Shown piece after piece: positions 1-5,452 of a stretch of 26,741 nt of DNA (the stretch's first letter is position 1; each line of letters opens with the position of its first letter). The DNA comes from a virus, in the IMG/VR virus record IMGVR_UViG_3300040959_000743, positions 1 to 26,741 of that record; one strand, 5' to 3'. Under the pieces are notes generated by a model. The model saw only the letters and a program-made list of their open reading frames with translations. It was not told where the DNA came from and did not search any database. Made by a program: the position numbers and the translations under genes.

Positions 1-93
1 AGAAACTGTACCTACAATCACTATGATGCCCAGTAGAACACCATCCTGAGGGGGTAGTAAGTTGTCTTTCAGGCGTTGGAATCGGCCAATCAT
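1..93 (-). CDS. small membrane protein, N-terminal part (runs off left edge)
   Basis: An open frame begins with ATG at 93 and stays open to the window edge, giving 31 residues. It starts MIGRFQRLKDNLL, and a hydrophobic run (GVLLGIIVIVGTV) follows, so the protein probably has an N-terminal cytoplasmic stretch and a membrane segment. A good ribosome binding site (AAGGAAG) lies about 6 bases upstream of the ATG. It is the last gene visible in the minus-strand run that begins near 1060, directly after tRNA-Arg. Function unknown; a phage membrane protein is all that can be said because the rest is outside the window. Confidence 0.6.
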   Translation of the reverse strand, partial: MIGRFQRLKDNLLPPQDGVLLGIIVIVGTVS

Positions 94-125
94 CTTCTAT
101 CTTCCTTTTCTTTTTAGGCATTACG

Positions 126-198
126 CGCCCTTGGCAGGAGTCGAACCTGCGACCAACGGATTAGAAGTCCGACGCTCTATCCTCTGAGCTACAAGGGC
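126..198 (-). tRNA. tRNA-Arg (anticodon TCT)
   Basis: A full cloverleaf is readable on the minus strand: acceptor stem GCCCTTG paired with CAAGGGC, D arm with AGCTC..GAGC, anticodon loop CTTCTAA giving anticodon TCT, and a T arm containing GGTTCGA. The outermost anticodon-stem pair is a T/T mismatch. The 3' CCA is not encoded. It reads AGA codons, the main arginine codon in the plus-strand genes of this window. Confidence 0.95.
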
Positions 199-206
199 AA
201 GTGTCA

Positions 207-401
207 TTATATAGTTTCTGTTAGATCTCTAGCAACTTCTAATTTAATATGTGTTGTTGTAATATTGCGTTGTGCAACATGAAGGGTGTCTTGAAGAAAA
301 GATCCTGCTTTTGCCATATTCATAGCATTATCAATGTGGTCATATACCTCATTGAGTTTTTCTAGGGCGGTAATTACTTCGTAATATATTTCTTTATCCA
401 T
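207..401 (-). CDS. 64-aa hypothetical protein, helical
   Basis: This 64-residue protein begins MDKEIYYEVITALEKLNEVYDH and is predicted to be almost entirely helical, with heptad-like spacing of Leu and Ile and no cysteines or membrane segment. It lies 3 bases after the FmdB-like gene, so it is probably translated by coupling; its own ribosome binding site is weak (AAAGAAG, about 7 bases upstream). It is followed by tRNA-Arg. I do not recognise the family; the position among small early-type genes suggests an accessory phage protein. Confidence 0.6.
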   Translation of the reverse strand: MDKEIYYEVITALEKLNEVYDHIDNAMNMAKAGSFLQDTLHVAQRNITTTHIKLEVARDLTETI

Positions 402-404
402 CCC

Positions 405-587
405 CTACTTCTTTCTTGTGTCGGTGGAGTAAAATCCTTTACCCTTGAATTGTACTCCAACAGCATTATATATTTTATTGAAATTAATGCTATCGCATGT
501 GGGGCAATGTGTCAAGGTGTTTTCAGTTATAGATTGATATATTTCTTGTACCCCGCATTTATTGCAGGAATATGTATATGTTGGCAT
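405..587 (-). CDS. FmdB-family zinc-ribbon protein
   Basis: This 60-residue protein has the FmdB/putative regulatory protein pattern: an N-terminal MPTYTYSC start, a first Cys pair CNKC (residues 8-11), a second pair CPTC (28-31), and a C-terminal GKGFYSTD motif, all in the usual order and length. The four cysteines should bind one zinc. The family is widespread in bacteria and phages and is called regulatory by name, but its biochemical role is not established. The start is fixed by a strong ribosome binding site (AGGAGGAG) 4 bases upstream, directly after the 3' end of tRNA-Thr. The 64-aa gene follows after 3 bases. Confidence 0.88.
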   Translation of the reverse strand: MPTYTYSCNKCGVQEIYQSITENTLTHCPTCDSINFNKIYNAVGVQFKGKGFYSTDTRKK

Positions 588-598
588 ATCTCCTCCTG

Positions 599-670
599 AG
601 CCTCAAAACAGATTTGAACTGTTGACCGCTCGCTTACAAGGCGAGTGCTCTACCCCTGAGCTATTGAGGC
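599..670 (-). tRNA. tRNA-Thr (anticodon TGT)
   Basis: The minus strand folds into a cloverleaf with acceptor GCCTCAA/TTGAGGC, D arm AGCTC..GAGC, anticodon stem CTCGC/GCGAG around loop CTTGTAA (anticodon TGT), and T arm with GTTCAAATC. No CCA is encoded. It reads ACA, a frequent codon in the fibre genes here. Confidence 0.95.
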
Positions 671-722
671 GAACGGGGAGACAGCGGGGATGGGTGGTGG
701 GTGGAGTCGCTGCCTCCCCTAG

Positions 723-794
723 CTGGCGTGGTAGGATTCGAACCTACAACCCATCGGTTAACAGCCGATTGCGCTGCCATTGCGCCACACGCCA
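723..794 (-). tRNA. tRNA-Asn (anticodon GTT)
   Basis: On the minus strand, acceptor TGGCGTG pairs with CACGCCA, the anticodon stem ATCGG/CCGAT encloses loop CTGTTAA (anticodon GTT), and the T arm contains GGTTCGAATCC. No CCA is encoded. Asn is very abundant in the fibre proteins of this window. Confidence 0.95.
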
Positions 795-806
795 AGGTCT
801 TACGAC

Positions 807-1025
807 CTATGCACTTGACTGGGACTTTTCGTTTATAAATTCTCTTTCATCTACAATTTCGTATGCCCAATTATACAGGGCTTCCTCATGCTTTGTAAAG
901 TCATGACCACAAAATAATAGACTTCCTTCTATACCCTTTGCTTCCACCCAAGCCTGGGCATTGCAACGATCACACCTATCTTGTATACTGAGTGTCCGAG
1001 TTTTTTGTTCTTCCATAGTTTTCAT
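807..1025 (-). CDS. DUF7455-like zinc-binding small protein
   Basis: The product (72 residues from the chosen start, MKTMEEQKTRTLS...) holds the motif DRCDRCNAQAWV followed by LLFCGHDFTKHEEAL, which matches the pattern of the small actinobacterial DUF7455 family (DRCDRCGAQA...LLFCxHH). Two CxxC-type cysteines, a third Cys and histidines suggest one metal site. An upstream ATG at 1037 is in frame, but GGGAG sits 5 bases before the ATG at 1025 and overlaps the upstream ATG, so 1025 is preferred. It is the first gene of the minus-strand run and is followed by tRNA-Asn. Its function is unknown; it is the best pointer to an actinobacterial host. Confidence 0.75.
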   Translation of the reverse strand: MKTMEEQKTRTLSIQDRCDRCNAQAWVEAKGIEGSLLFCGHDFTKHEEALYNWAYEIVDEREFINEKSQSSA

Positions 1026-1067
1026 TACTACTCCCATCCATATTTAACAGCGGCCTGCAATAAATAT

Positions 1068-1096
1068 ATTTTACCATCATTGCGATATTGAGTCAA
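1068..1096 (-). promoter_or_regulatory. promoter of the leftward tRNA/small-gene operon
   Basis: Read on the minus strand: TTGACT (1096-1091), a 17-base spacer, then TAAAAT (1073-1068) preceded by TGG as an extended -10. Transcription would start near 1061, leaving about a 36-base leader before the ATG at 1025. It overlaps the rightward promoter at its -35 element. Confidence 0.6.
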
Positions 1097-1117
1097 CATA
1101 AAACATTGTGATAAAAT
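1088..1117 (+). promoter_or_regulatory. promoter of the rightward late region
   Basis: TTGAGT (1088-1093), an 18-base spacer and TAAAAT (1112-1117) with TGA just before it form a sigma-70-like promoter with an extended -10. It is the only rightward promoter here with a recognisable -35 box. Its -35 overlaps that of the leftward promoter in the near-palindrome TTGAGTCAA. Confidence 0.6.
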
Positions 1118-1156
1118 AGTTATATACTATTTTTTTAGGGGAGAACACAATTAAAT

Positions 1157-1441
1157 ATGGGACCAGATACGCCACAAATAGATGACTTAATCATCATGCT
1201 AGGTCAAATATCTGCCGCCTTAATTGCCATTTCTGGTGCTGGTGCAATTGCATATAAATTATTTTTTAAGAAATTAGCAGATAAGTTAGAAAAAATAAAT
1301 CAAGAACTTCATCCTAACGGTGGGTCTTCTATGAGAGATGCAGTCAATAGAATTGAGAAAGCTCAAGAAGAAATTAAAGAAGATGCTAAGAACATCAGGG
1401 AAAAAGTAGACGACCATATTCAATGGCACCTTGATAACTAA
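1157..1441 (+). CDS. small membrane / coiled-coil protein
   Basis: The 94-residue protein has one hydrophobic segment at about residues 11-34 (LIIMLGQISAALIAISGAGA), a basic stretch, and then a charged helical tail with a NGGSSMRDAVNRIE motif and heptads (IEKAQEEIKEDAKNIREKV). The NGGSS-RDAV-RIE motif is common in short membrane-anchored proteins of actinophages and some bacteria. The arrangement (one membrane helix plus cytoplasmic coiled coil) would fit a holin partner or spanin-like accessory, but that is a guess. AGGGGAG is 13 bases upstream of the ATG, a long spacing. It is the first rightward gene after the divergent promoter. Confidence 0.7.
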   Translation: MGPDTPQIDDLIIMLGQISAALIAISGAGAIAYKLFFKKLADKLEKINQELHPNGGSSMRDAVNRIEKAQEEIKEDAKNIREKVDDHIQWHLDN

Positions 1442-1450
1442 TGTTATAAT
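1442..1450 (+). promoter_or_regulatory. extended -10 promoter (TGTTATAAT)
   Basis: TGTTATAAT begins immediately after the stop codon of the preceding gene. No -35 box is visible. Transcription would start near 1457, ahead of AGGAG (1472-1476) and the ATG at 1483. Confidence 0.5.
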
Positions 1451-1482
1451 TTAAATAGAAAAATTTTAACTAGGAGTGCCAA

Positions 1483-1824
1483 ATGACCCCAGGCAAGCTA
1501 AAACTTTTGTGTCCTCAAGGAAGCACGTTTTCAAGAACACTCACATATAAGGTTGATAGCACTCCCGTAGATCTTACTGGATATGAGGCAAGACTGCAAG
1601 TTCGTGAGTATCACTATTCAGACGATTTTGTAATAAGCTTAACAGACACTTCTGGAATAACCCTGGGCGGCAGCGCAGGAACAATTGATGTTTTAGTTGA
1701 TGCAACAACAACAACAGAGCTAGTTCCAGGGGACTATGTGTATGACCTTGAATTAATTGCGAGTGGGACCGTGACTAGGCTCATTGAAGGCCAATTTGTT
1801 GTAACTCCAGAGGTGACTAGGTAG
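1483..1824 (+). CDS. tail/baseplate protein with BppU-N-like beta domain
   Basis: The 113-residue all-beta protein reads GSTFSRTLTYKVDSTPVDLTGYEARLQVRE, then GITLGGSAGTIDVLVDATTTTELVPGDYVYDLELIASGTVTRLIEGQF. This is the pattern of the small Ig-like domain found in phage upper-baseplate proteins (BppU N-terminal type) and in small proteins that precede fibre genes. The likely role is a virion adaptor beside the fibre. AGGAG lies 6 bases before the ATG. The stop codon shares one base with the GTG start of the next gene. A paralogue is at 3700-4059, in the same relative position before a short fibre gene. Confidence 0.72.
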   Translation: MTPGKLKLLCPQGSTFSRTLTYKVDSTPVDLTGYEARLQVREYHYSDDFVISLTDTSGITLGGSAGTIDVLVDATTTTELVPGDYVYDLELIASGTVTRLIEGQFVVTPEVTR

Positions 1825-2150
1825 TGGCAAACGTTTCTGTCGAAATTGTAGAAAATATTGCATCCGTTCAAACGACAGACGATAAAATTACTGTCGAACT
1901 AGGAACTTCTGGCCCACAGGGACCAAAGGGCGAAAGCGGAGAAGTTTTATACACTGACCTTTCTTATGTTCATAATCAAACCGTTGCTTCCGATACCTGG
2001 ACAATTACACATGGACTTCAATTTATACCAAGCATAACTGTAGTAGATTCAGCTGGAACAGTTGTTGAGGGGTCATACAACTATCCAGATGCAGATACTG
2101 TGGTTGCAAGCTTTTCGGGGGCTTTCTCTGGAAAGGCATATTTATCATGA
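1824..2150 (+). CDS. short tail fibre with collagen-like segment
   Basis: Starting at a GTG that overlaps the previous stop (TAGTG), this 108-residue protein has an N-terminal beta stretch, one short Gly-X-Y run (GPQGPKGESG, residues 30-39) and a C-terminal domain with THGLQFIPSITVVDSAGTVV...FSGAFSGKAYLS. That C-terminal pattern is common at the ends of phage fibre proteins. The Gly-X-Y run would form a short triple helix in a trimeric fibre. It is translationally coupled to the BppU-like gene and precedes the 420-aa fibre. Assignment as a structural protein is firm; the binding partner is not known. Confidence 0.75.
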   Translation: MANVSVEIVENIASVQTTDDKITVELGTSGPQGPKGESGEVLYTDLSYVHNQTVASDTWTITHGLQFIPSITVVDSAGTVVEGSYNYPDADTVVASFSGAFSGKAYLS

Positions 2151-2170
2151 AAGAAGGGAAGCGATAAAAA

Positions 2171-3433
2171 ATGGCAAGGAAATTTTTAACTCCTATAGAT
2201 TTGAATAAACTAGAGTTGCAAAATGCATCCATTCAAAATCTAGCCACCGATCCATCAAGCCCCGTAACAGGTCAAATTTATTACAATACTATTGATTCAA
2301 AACTAAAGGTTCATAACGGATCTTCCTGGACTACAGTCGGGAATACACAACAAGAAATAGAAGACTATGTAGATGGTCTAATTGCGGCAGGGGGTGGAAT
2401 ATCTGTTTTATATGATGATGGTGGAAATACCCTTACCATAGCCAACACAGGTGTTACCAGCCTTACTGGAACATCTGGTGAAATTGACGTTTCTGCATCT
2501 GCAGGCGCAGTTACACTCAGTCTGCCAACAACAGTGAGTGCAGATATTTCAGGAAATGCTGCAACAGCAACATCTTTGGAAACTGCAAGAACAATTGCAA
2601 TTGTTGGAGACGCATCAGCATCGGCTAGTTTTGATGGTACTGGTGACATTTCACTCAGCCTAACGATTGATTCTGAATCCGCAATTTCATCTATTACTGG
2701 AACTGCAAACGAAATTGATGTTTCTGCCTCAGTAGGCGCAGTTACTATTAGTTTGCCAAGTACCATTTCAGCCGATCTAGATGGTACTGCTGCTAGTGCA
2801 ACGTATGCAGTAACAGCTGGAACAGCCAACTCCGTTGCTGCTGACTCCGTAACTCTTGGAACAGACACAACAGGAAATTATGTTGCAAGCATTTCTGGAA
2901 CAACTAATGAAATTGAGGTTTCTGGTTCTGGAGAAGGTGCAGCAGTAACTGTTGGTTTGCCAAATGATGTAACAATCGCTGGCGATCTAACTGTTAGTGG
3001 AGATCTAACAATTAGCGGATCTGCAACATATGTCAATACAGAAATTATTGAACTAGATGACAATACCATTATTCTTAATGCTAATGCTACAACGGCATCA
3101 GAGAATGCAGGTATTGAGGTAGAACGAGGAACGGTAGAAAGCAACGTTTCTCTCCTATGGAATGAGACTAGCGATACATGGACATTGACAAATGATGCAA
3201 CAAACTATCACAGCATTACTCGTAAGCATTCAGAGGATGTTGGCAACAACAGCGATACTGTTTTTGCTGTAGACCATGATCTTGGAACAAGAGATGTAAA
3301 TGTTCAAATTTATGATAATTCTACATATGATACAGTTGAGGTTGATGTTGTAAGAACCAGCACAACTAGGGTAACAGTAACATTTGCTAGCGCACCAGCT
3401 AGCAACGCTTACCGAGTTGTAGTGGTAGGATAA
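2171..3433 (+). CDS. tail fibre protein, 420 aa
   Basis: The protein opens with MARKFLTPIDLNKLELQNA and a GQIYYNTIDSKLKVHNGSSWTTVG motif (a common phage fibre head domain). It continues with three related low-complexity repeats (SLTGTSGEIDVSASAGAVTLSL, SITGTANEIDVSASVGAVTISL and a third copy). The domain DNTIILNANATT...AGIEVERGT...LWNETSDTWTLTND comes next, and the C-terminus has DLGTRDVNVQIYDNSTYDTVEVDVVRTSTTRVTVTFASAP, a frequent fibre tip. Almost no charged core or catalytic motif is visible. The ribosome binding site is GAAGGGAAG about 11 bases upstream. A GC-rich hairpin closes the transcription unit just downstream. The central DNTI..AGIEVERG domain recurs in the 849-aa fibre. Confidence 0.85.
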   Translation: MARKFLTPIDLNKLELQNASIQNLATDPSSPVTGQIYYNTIDSKLKVHNGSSWTTVGNTQQEIEDYVDGLIAAGGGISVLYDDGGNTLTIANTGVTSLTGTSGEIDVSASAGAVTLSLPTTVSADISGNAATATSLETARTIAIVGDASASASFDGTGDISLSLTIDSESAISSITGTANEIDVSASVGAVTISLPSTISADLDGTAASATYAVTAGTANSVAADSVTLGTDTTGNYVASISGTTNEIEVSGSGEGAAVTVGLPNDVTIAGDLTVSGDLTISGSATYVNTEIIELDDNTIILNANATTASENAGIEVERGTVESNVSLLWNETSDTWTLTNDATNYHSITRKHSEDVGNNSDTVFAVDHDLGTRDVNVQIYDNSTYDTVEVDVVRTSTTRVTVTFASAPASNAYRVVVVG

Positions 3434-3440
3434 TATTTAT

Positions 3441-3465
3441 GGTGGGGGGCTTCGGCCCCCCCGCC
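3441..3465 (+). terminator. GC-rich hairpin with TTCG loop, likely terminator
   Basis: Seven G/C pairs (3444-3450 with 3455-3461) enclose a TTCG tetraloop, with two more outer GG/CC pairs. There is no clear T run afterwards, which is often so in actinobacterial genomes. It lies 8 bases after the fibre stop codon. Confidence 0.7.
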
Positions 3466-3480
3466 TAGAAAGGGGTAAGC

Positions 3481-3678
3481 ATGGCTAGAAGAGTTTTATC
3501 AGATCTTACAGTGAGTGGAGATCTGGCTGTTGATGGCTATTTAGATTATAGTAGTTTAAATACACAAACTAGTTCATCTTCTACTGCATCTTATTCAGAT
3601 TTAAAAGTTAACCCCGTTGGATACATCTTTATAAATATTGACGGCACAGAGTACAAAATGCCATATTACAACAGCTAG
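3481..3678 (+). CDS. 65-aa fibre-related protein
   Basis: This 65-residue protein starts MARRVLSDLTVSGDLAVDGYLDYSSL and ends with VNPVGYIFINIDGTEYKMPYY. The LTVSGDL motif matches the internal repeats of the neighbouring fibre genes, and the YIFINIDGTEYKMPYY end is typical of very short fibre or tip proteins that close on a beta strand. A ribosome binding site (AAGGGG) is 6 bases upstream. It lies between a terminator hairpin and the promoter at 3685, so it may be translated from read-through. A structural tail role is inferred from composition and place. Confidence 0.6.
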   Translation: MARRVLSDLTVSGDLAVDGYLDYSSLNTQTSSSSTASYSDLKVNPVGYIFINIDGTEYKMPYYNS

Positions 3679-3684
3679 GCTACA

Positions 3685-3693
3685 TGATATAAT
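3685..3693 (+). promoter_or_regulatory. extended -10 promoter (TGATATAAT), leaderless placement
   Basis: A perfect extended -10 ends 6 bases before the ATG at 3700, so transcription would begin at or next to the start codon. No ribosome binding site lies between them, which fits a leaderless mRNA. Confidence 0.6.
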
Positions 3694-3699
3694 TTAATT

Positions 3700-4059
3700 A
3701 TGGCTTTTCCTGCAACGTATAATTTCTCATATTATCGCGGAGACACGCTTGAGTTCGTAATCCAGCCTAAAAATGCTGACGGAACGGCCTTTGATCTTAC
3801 CCCCTATGTGTCTGCAAGTTCTACATTTACTGTTGCTTCTAGATCTGGTGGAACAGATACATTTGTTTTTAACGGCGATGTTACTATAAACTCAAGCGAA
3901 TCTTACATTACCTGTTCCATAACTCCCACAAATGGTGCAAATTTGGCACAGGGAACATCATATTTCTATGACGTAGAAATAAAAAACGATGACAATGTAT
4001 TTACTTTGCTTGCAGGAACTATCACCGTCACTAATGATATTAGTGGTAGAGTGACATGA
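3700..4059 (+). CDS. tail/baseplate protein with BppU-N-like domain (paralogue)
   Basis: The 119-residue beta protein carries YRGDTLEFVIQPKNADGTAFDLTPYV, then ITCSITPTNGANLAQGTSYFYDVEIKNDDNVFTLLAGTITV. The layout (Gly-Asp-Thr start, DLT box, G-T-S-Y-x-Y-D-V-E-I and a final G-T-I-T-V strand) matches the 1483-1824 product, so the two are probably diverged paralogues. There is no ribosome binding site; the extended -10 ends 6 bases upstream, implying leaderless translation. The stop overlaps the next ATG (ATGA), so the downstream fibre is coupled. Confidence 0.72.
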   Translation: MAFPATYNFSYYRGDTLEFVIQPKNADGTAFDLTPYVSASSTFTVASRSGGTDTFVFNGDVTINSSESYITCSITPTNGANLAQGTSYFYDVEIKNDDNVFTLLAGTITVTNDISGRVT

Positions 4060-4682
4060 GCATAGAAGTATTATTAAATAATAGCGATATAAGCGTTATA
4101 GGACCACCTGATACAGTTGAATTACAGTTAGACGTTGGTGGAAAGGGAGCACGGGGAAGTCAAATATTTAGTGGATTCGATAATCCAAACACTACCCCAC
4201 CAGATGAAGCTGTTCTACCAAATGATATATTTATTAGAGAGAGCCAGGGACAAACTGAGGGCTATATTTATCAATACCTGTCTGATGGTGCAGGGGGATT
4301 TCAATGGGAAAAGATTGGCTCTTTAAAACCATCAATTTATAGTGAGGTTGTATCACTAGGAGCAAGTGCTGGAAGCCTTAGTGCAAGTGCTGGAAGCCTT
4401 AGTGCAAGTGCTGGAATATATACATATCAGGTTTCGATATCTGAAGCATTTACAGAATATAGTGCAACATCTATTTCTGCAAATAATCTACACGTTCAAA
4501 TATCTACAGAGTTTAATGATGCCCCTGTTGTAACTAGTGTAAAAACAAAGAGTGTTGATAACGTATCTAACGTTATTGATGTGGATTTTTATTCAATTTA
4601 TTACAATTCTGCATCTACACAATGGCTGGACCTTAGCGATACATCGGCTAAGCATCATGTTACACTATCACTACTAGCTTGA
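4056..4682 (+). CDS. short tail fibre protein with tandem ASAGSLS repeats
   Basis: The 208-residue protein begins MSIEVLLNNSDISVIGPPDTVELQL, followed by a short collagen-like remnant (GGKGARG), a head segment NDIFIRESQGQTEGYIYQYLSDG..WEKIG, a glycine/alanine/serine repeat (ASAGSLS in tandem at about residues 103-120), and a beta-rich C-terminus. It occupies the same place after a BppU-like gene as the collagen-like fibre at 1824, so it is probably the second copy's short fibre. It is coupled by the ATGA overlap. The repeat probably acts as a flexible or shaft region. The last codons run into the next promoter. Confidence 0.72.
   Translation: MSIEVLLNNSDISVIGPPDTVELQLDVGGKGARGSQIFSGFDNPNTTPPDEAVLPNDIFIRESQGQTEGYIYQYLSDGAGGFQWEKIGSLKPSIYSEVVSLGASAGSLSASAGSLSASAGIYTYQVSISEAFTEYSATSISANNLHVQISTEFNDAPVVTSVKTKSVDNVSNVIDVDFYSIYYNSASTQWLDLSDTSAKHHVTLSLLA
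4362..4415 (+). repeat. 21-bp in-frame tandem repeat, about 2.6 copies
   Basis: The unit starting GCAAGTGCTGGAAGCC occurs identically at 4362-4382 and 4383-4403, with a 12-base partial third copy to 4415. It encodes ASAGSLS. Perfect identity suggests recent slippage or expansion, and copy-number change would stay in frame. Confidence 0.9.
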
Positions 4683-4691
4683 TGATATAAT
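4683..4691 (+). promoter_or_regulatory. extended -10 promoter (TGATATAAT)
   Basis: The motif starts at the base after the previous stop codon. Transcription would begin near 4698, at the GGAG that serves as ribosome binding site for the ATG at 4707, so the leader is only about 9 bases. No -35 box is seen. Confidence 0.6.
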
Positions 4692-4706
4692 AAAAGTGGA
4701 GAAAAA

Positions 4707-5444
4707 ATGGCACAAAACATATCAGATACCAATAGCTTTACTACCAACTATGAGGTAGGGGTTCCACACCAGACTGACGTTGCAAATATTGTGCAGGCTT
4801 TTACAGAGTACCATTATGGAGCAGATTATGATGGAACTGGATCTCCAGCGGGTATGGAAGGGCACCTAAGCGGCCTTGCTTCGGATCTTACTACTCATGG
4901 TACGTCTCCCACAGGAGTTCATGGAGTTGGTGCAGGTAGTGTTGTAGGAACAACGTCTACACAAACATTGACAAACAAAACCCTGTCTTCTCCCACAATT
5001 ACTGGCACAGCAACGGTTACTGGAGATTTTAATGTCACGGGCACTTTTAATGTAACAGAAAGTATTAATGTCACAGGAGACTTTGATGTTCAATCAGTCA
5101 GGGAATCACTATCTTCAGAACTATTATCTGCTGGAACCTTAACAATTGATTACTCAACAGGAACTAATGTAACTCTTTCTTCTCCATCATCTAACTTTAC
5201 CGTTGATTTGACAAACACTCCTACAGACAATGACAAAGTTATTAATGTGACTGTAATAACTACACAAGGAAGCACCGCATACATTCCATCAGCATTTGAG
5301 ATTGATGGGTCGGCACAAACAATCAGATGGGTTGCAGGCATCACCCCTACACCAACAGCTAATAAAATTGATATTTTTAGCTTTACTCTTATCCGTCAGT
5401 CAAGCTCCTGGACAGTCTTGGCCCAAGCCTCCTTGAACTTTTAG
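4707..5444 (+). CDS. tail fibre protein, 245 aa
   Basis: The protein begins MAQNISDTNSFTTNYEVGVPHQTDVANIVQAF and contains HGVGAGSVVGTTSTQTLTNKTLSSPTIT, a motif repeated across phage fibre proteins, then short strands TVTGDFNVTGTFNVTESINVTGDF (shaft-like repeats). The C-terminal part is beta-rich and ends IDIFSFTLIRQSSSWTVLAQASLNF, another common fibre-tip pattern. Translation starts with GGAG a few bases upstream, in a very short leader. The stop codon overlaps the AGGA ribosome binding site of the next gene. It is a virion structural protein with high confidence, although the receptor is unknown. Confidence 0.82.
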   Translation: MAQNISDTNSFTTNYEVGVPHQTDVANIVQAFTEYHYGADYDGTGSPAGMEGHLSGLASDLTTHGTSPTGVHGVGAGSVVGTTSTQTLTNKTLSSPTITGTATVTGDFNVTGTFNVTESINVTGDFDVQSVRESLSSELLSAGTLTIDYSTGTNVTLSSPSSNFTVDLTNTPTDNDKVINVTVITTQGSTAYIPSAFEIDGSAQTIRWVAGITPTPTANKIDIFSFTLIRQSSSWTVLAQASLNF

Positions 5445-5452
5445 GATATAAC

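Noticed and set aside
671-722. A fourth tRNA between tRNA-Thr and tRNA-Asn
   Set aside because: Only about 50 bases, G-rich, with no cloverleaf on either strand.
562-906. Plus-strand open frame across tRNA-Thr and tRNA-Asn
   Set aside because: It runs through two clear tRNAs and into the opposite gene; no coding features.
2365-3144. Minus-strand open frames opposite the 420-aa fibre
   Set aside because: Ala/Ser/Val-rich shadows of a low-complexity fibre gene with no ribosome binding site.
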